From Pollenia angustigena (lineage: Eukaryota; Arthropoda; Insecta; Diptera; Polleniidae), in assembly GCA_930367215.1 (NCBI GenBank), contig OV884057.1, positions 104,867,284-104,931,283 of the forward strand: a stretch of DNA of 64,000 bases, in the 5' to 3' direction. The notes beneath the pieces are model-generated. The model was not told the DNA's origin. It did no database searches and saw only the letters and a list, made by a program, of their open reading frames with translations. Numbering within the stretch: position 1 is the first letter of the stretch; each line of letters starts with the position of its first letter. Positions 62,476 through 64,000 of the stretch are shown in pieces. The position numbers were made by a program, and so were the translations under genes.

Positions 62476-64000
62476 CCTTATTTTATTTATTTATTTATTT
62501 AAGAAAAAATTGTAACTTCTACAACAAAACATCAGTCTTAAACAGTAGAAATCTTATGAAAATTTTGGAAAATGAAAAATAATAAACTTAAGTCTAGGTA
62601 TAGTTATTACAAAATCGATATAAATAAAATTATTATAACTAAACCAAACAAATAAATAACGAAAAACTACATATCAAAATATCATAAATACATTTATAAA
62701 AAATCAAAAAATATTGAACTATAGAATTATACCGAACTATAAACAAACTTGTTGACTATGAATAATATTTAAATATTTCTTTCTTAAATTGTAACACATT
62801 GCTGATTTCTTTTATTGTTGGATTAGTAATATTATTCCAAAGACGTATTGCAAATATGAAAAATTGCCATTCAGATATTAATGTGTGATGTCTGGTTTGA
62901 ATTAAATTTCTATTTCTTCTGAGTCGACTAAATTTTAAACGATTAAAAAGATGACCTGGCTCACGGGTGGTTATAATTTTGTGAAGAAATACTAAAGTTC
63001 TTATTTTCAGTAAATCTTCAAAAAGTACCCCGAATATTTTTTTAGAGTAAGGTGTTATACTAATGTAAGTACCATTTATGTTATAATTTCTGATCCCGTA
63101 AACGTACCTTGCAATGTTGTTATATGTGACGGTCAATTTAGATTTACTGGTTTCATCACAACTTGCAAAAATCTCACATCCGTAGGTTAAAATTGGTATC
63201 AAATATGTCTTAGCAAGTAATAAGCGTATTTTCAATGGGGTGCAATATTGAGTAGGCCATAGGGTTCTTAGCATCGAATATGTTTTACCACAGGCAGCTA
63301 TAACGTGATCAGACCAGGTTAAAGTGTTATTAAAAATTACACCAAGATTTTTTGCTTTATCTACGATTTCAATCCGTTGGTTTTTAATAAAAATGTTGGG
63401 ATAATCAATAATTTTCTGTGTTCTTTTACGTATTACAATGCATTTCGATTTGGTAGGATTTAAACTTAACCCGTTAACATCAGCCCAACGTGAAACCCGT
63501 TGTAAGTCCTGATTAAGTCTTGCAGTACATTCATCTAAGTTCCCTTTTTTGTTACTTATGTACAATTGTACGTCATCGGCATACATTCTAATGTTGCAAT
63601 GGAGCAACTGTTCAGGAAGATCGTTTGCGTAAATGGAGAAGAGGAGAGGACCTAGAATGGATCCCTGAGGAACACCCCTGACAACAGGAAGAAAATTTGA
63701 GATAGTTGAAGGACTAGTTTCAACACACTGGACACGATCTTTAAGATATGAATCAATCAATCTAATGGATGTTGATGAAAAATTCATCATTTTCTCCAGT
63801 TTTTGAATAAGTATTGTGTGGTCAACGGTATCAAAAGCCTTTGAATGATCCAACAGTACTAAATATGCAACGCACCCATCGTCAATTTCCTTTCTAAGAT
63901 CTTCTTCTACATCAGTTAGAGCAGTAATACAGCTATATTTGGCCCGAAAGCCAGATTGTTGATCGGTCAATAATTTACTATCATTTATATAATTGGTTAT
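62476..64000 (-). mobile_element. Jockey-like non-LTR retrotransposon, copy 2 (cut by window)
   Basis: Nearly identical to 56606-58130. Its TTTA tail is shorter by about two units. It continues past the right edge. Confidence 0.9.
62756..64000 (-). CDS. Jockey-like ORF2, RT part, copy 2
   Basis: Open from the window edge (KLLTDQQSGFRAKYSC) to the stop at 62756: LLDHSKAFDTVDH, GVPQGSILGPLLFSIYANDL, MYADDVQLY, NLGVIFNNTLTW, HKIITTREPGHLFN and a C-terminus ending FKKEIFKYYS. It keeps the Gln codon that is a stop in copy 1 and the HKII segment partly missing there, so this is the better representative of the family. Whether the TAG found upstream in copy 1 is also present cannot be seen. It would reverse-transcribe element RNA. 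Confidence 0.88.
   Translation of the reverse strand: MTNYINDSKLLTDQQSGFRAKYSCITALTDVEEDLRKEIDDGCVAYLVLLDHSKAFDTVDHTILIQKLEKMMNFSSTSIRLIDSYLKDRVQCVETSPSTISNFLPVVRGVPQGSILGPLLFSIYANDLPEQLLHCNIRMYADDVQLYISNKKGNLDECTARLNQDLQRVSRWADVNGLSLNPTKSKCIVIRKRTQKIIDYPNIFIKNQRIEIVDKAKNLGVIFNNTLTWSDHVIAACGKTYSMLRTLWPTQYCTPLKIRLLLAKTYLIPILTYGCEIFASCDETSKSKLTVTYNNIARYVYGIRNYNINGTYISITPYSKKIFGVLFEDLLKIRTLVFLHKIITTREPGHLFNRLKFSRLRRNRNLIQTRHHTLISEWQFFIFAIRLWNNITNPTIKEISNVLQFKKEIFKYYS

Larger units (their letters stand above)
54571..64000. repeat. 5.87-kb tandem segmental duplication
   Basis: About 54571-58130 and 60440-64000 are direct repeats: array right arm, Harbinger-like relic, hAT MITE and Jockey-like element. 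Differences seen: TTTA tail length, GATGTTATTTTGG against GAAAATTTTGG near 56693/62558, the 12-nt HKII indel and scattered transitions. The second copy extends past the window. Confidence 0.92.

Overview
The window looks like repeat-dense, AT-rich euchromatin-edge or heterochromatin DNA of an insect, most likely a higher fly (Diptera). Evidence: Jockey-like and RNase H-bearing non-LTR retrotransposons, a gypsy/errantivirus-type LTR element with an envelope gene, piggyBac, hAT, Harbinger and Helitron remnants, spliceosomal GT-AG introns, and a relic of a cytosolic asparaginyl-tRNA synthetase gene. The species is not identified. I see no intact conventional host gene; nearly all recognisable coding sequence belongs to transposable elements (TEs), most of it broken.

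Layout. 1-1396: left-truncated Jockey/CR1-like ORF2 (minus). 2201-3010: relics of host exons with introns kept (AsnRS plus an unidentified protein). 3139-3397: fold-back repeat. 3451-13375: a Jockey-type element (plus) split inside ORF1 by a hAT element (3739-10207, 8-bp target duplication), whose body and right end are tandemly duplicated. 13450-20455: a piggyBac element (TTAA ends) carrying a Harbinger deletion derivative, an RNase H non-LTR element inserted at the transposase start codon (9-bp target duplication), and two MITEs. 20456-25200: MITE fragments, a 29-bp palindromic micro-insertion with 8-bp target duplication, fold-backs, an unrecognised two-frame ORF and a diverged direct repeat. 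25255-25830: candidate small spliced gene (minus). 26505-27815: TIR element holding a tRNA-like short repeat. 28353-36049: errantivirus-like element (minus) with two identical 235-bp LTRs but broken gag, pol and env. 36050-38756: MITEs. 38844-43182: Helitron RepHel relic lacking the HUH nuclease. 43183-47366: AT-rich DNA, two short coding-like islands and a MITE-like element.

47367-64000 is the most unusual part. A Harbinger-like element has its first exon/intron junction interrupted by about 6 kb of satellite-like DNA: seven about 568-bp units in one orientation and 3.4 in the opposite orientation. Each unit is a chimera of a tRNA-like (pol III B-box) short repeat and the intron/acceptor/exon start of a Harbinger transposase gene. 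The block is flanked by a 14-bp direct repeat. The right arm, the adjoining hAT MITE and a Jockey-like element are duplicated again at a 5.87-kb spacing, with the Harbinger transposase exon between the copies.

Functionally the window is a genomic record of nested insertion, internal deletion and tandem amplification. The elements do not form a pathway. The inverted satellite could give long hairpin RNA if transcribed, which is an inference and the main candidate here for an undescribed system.
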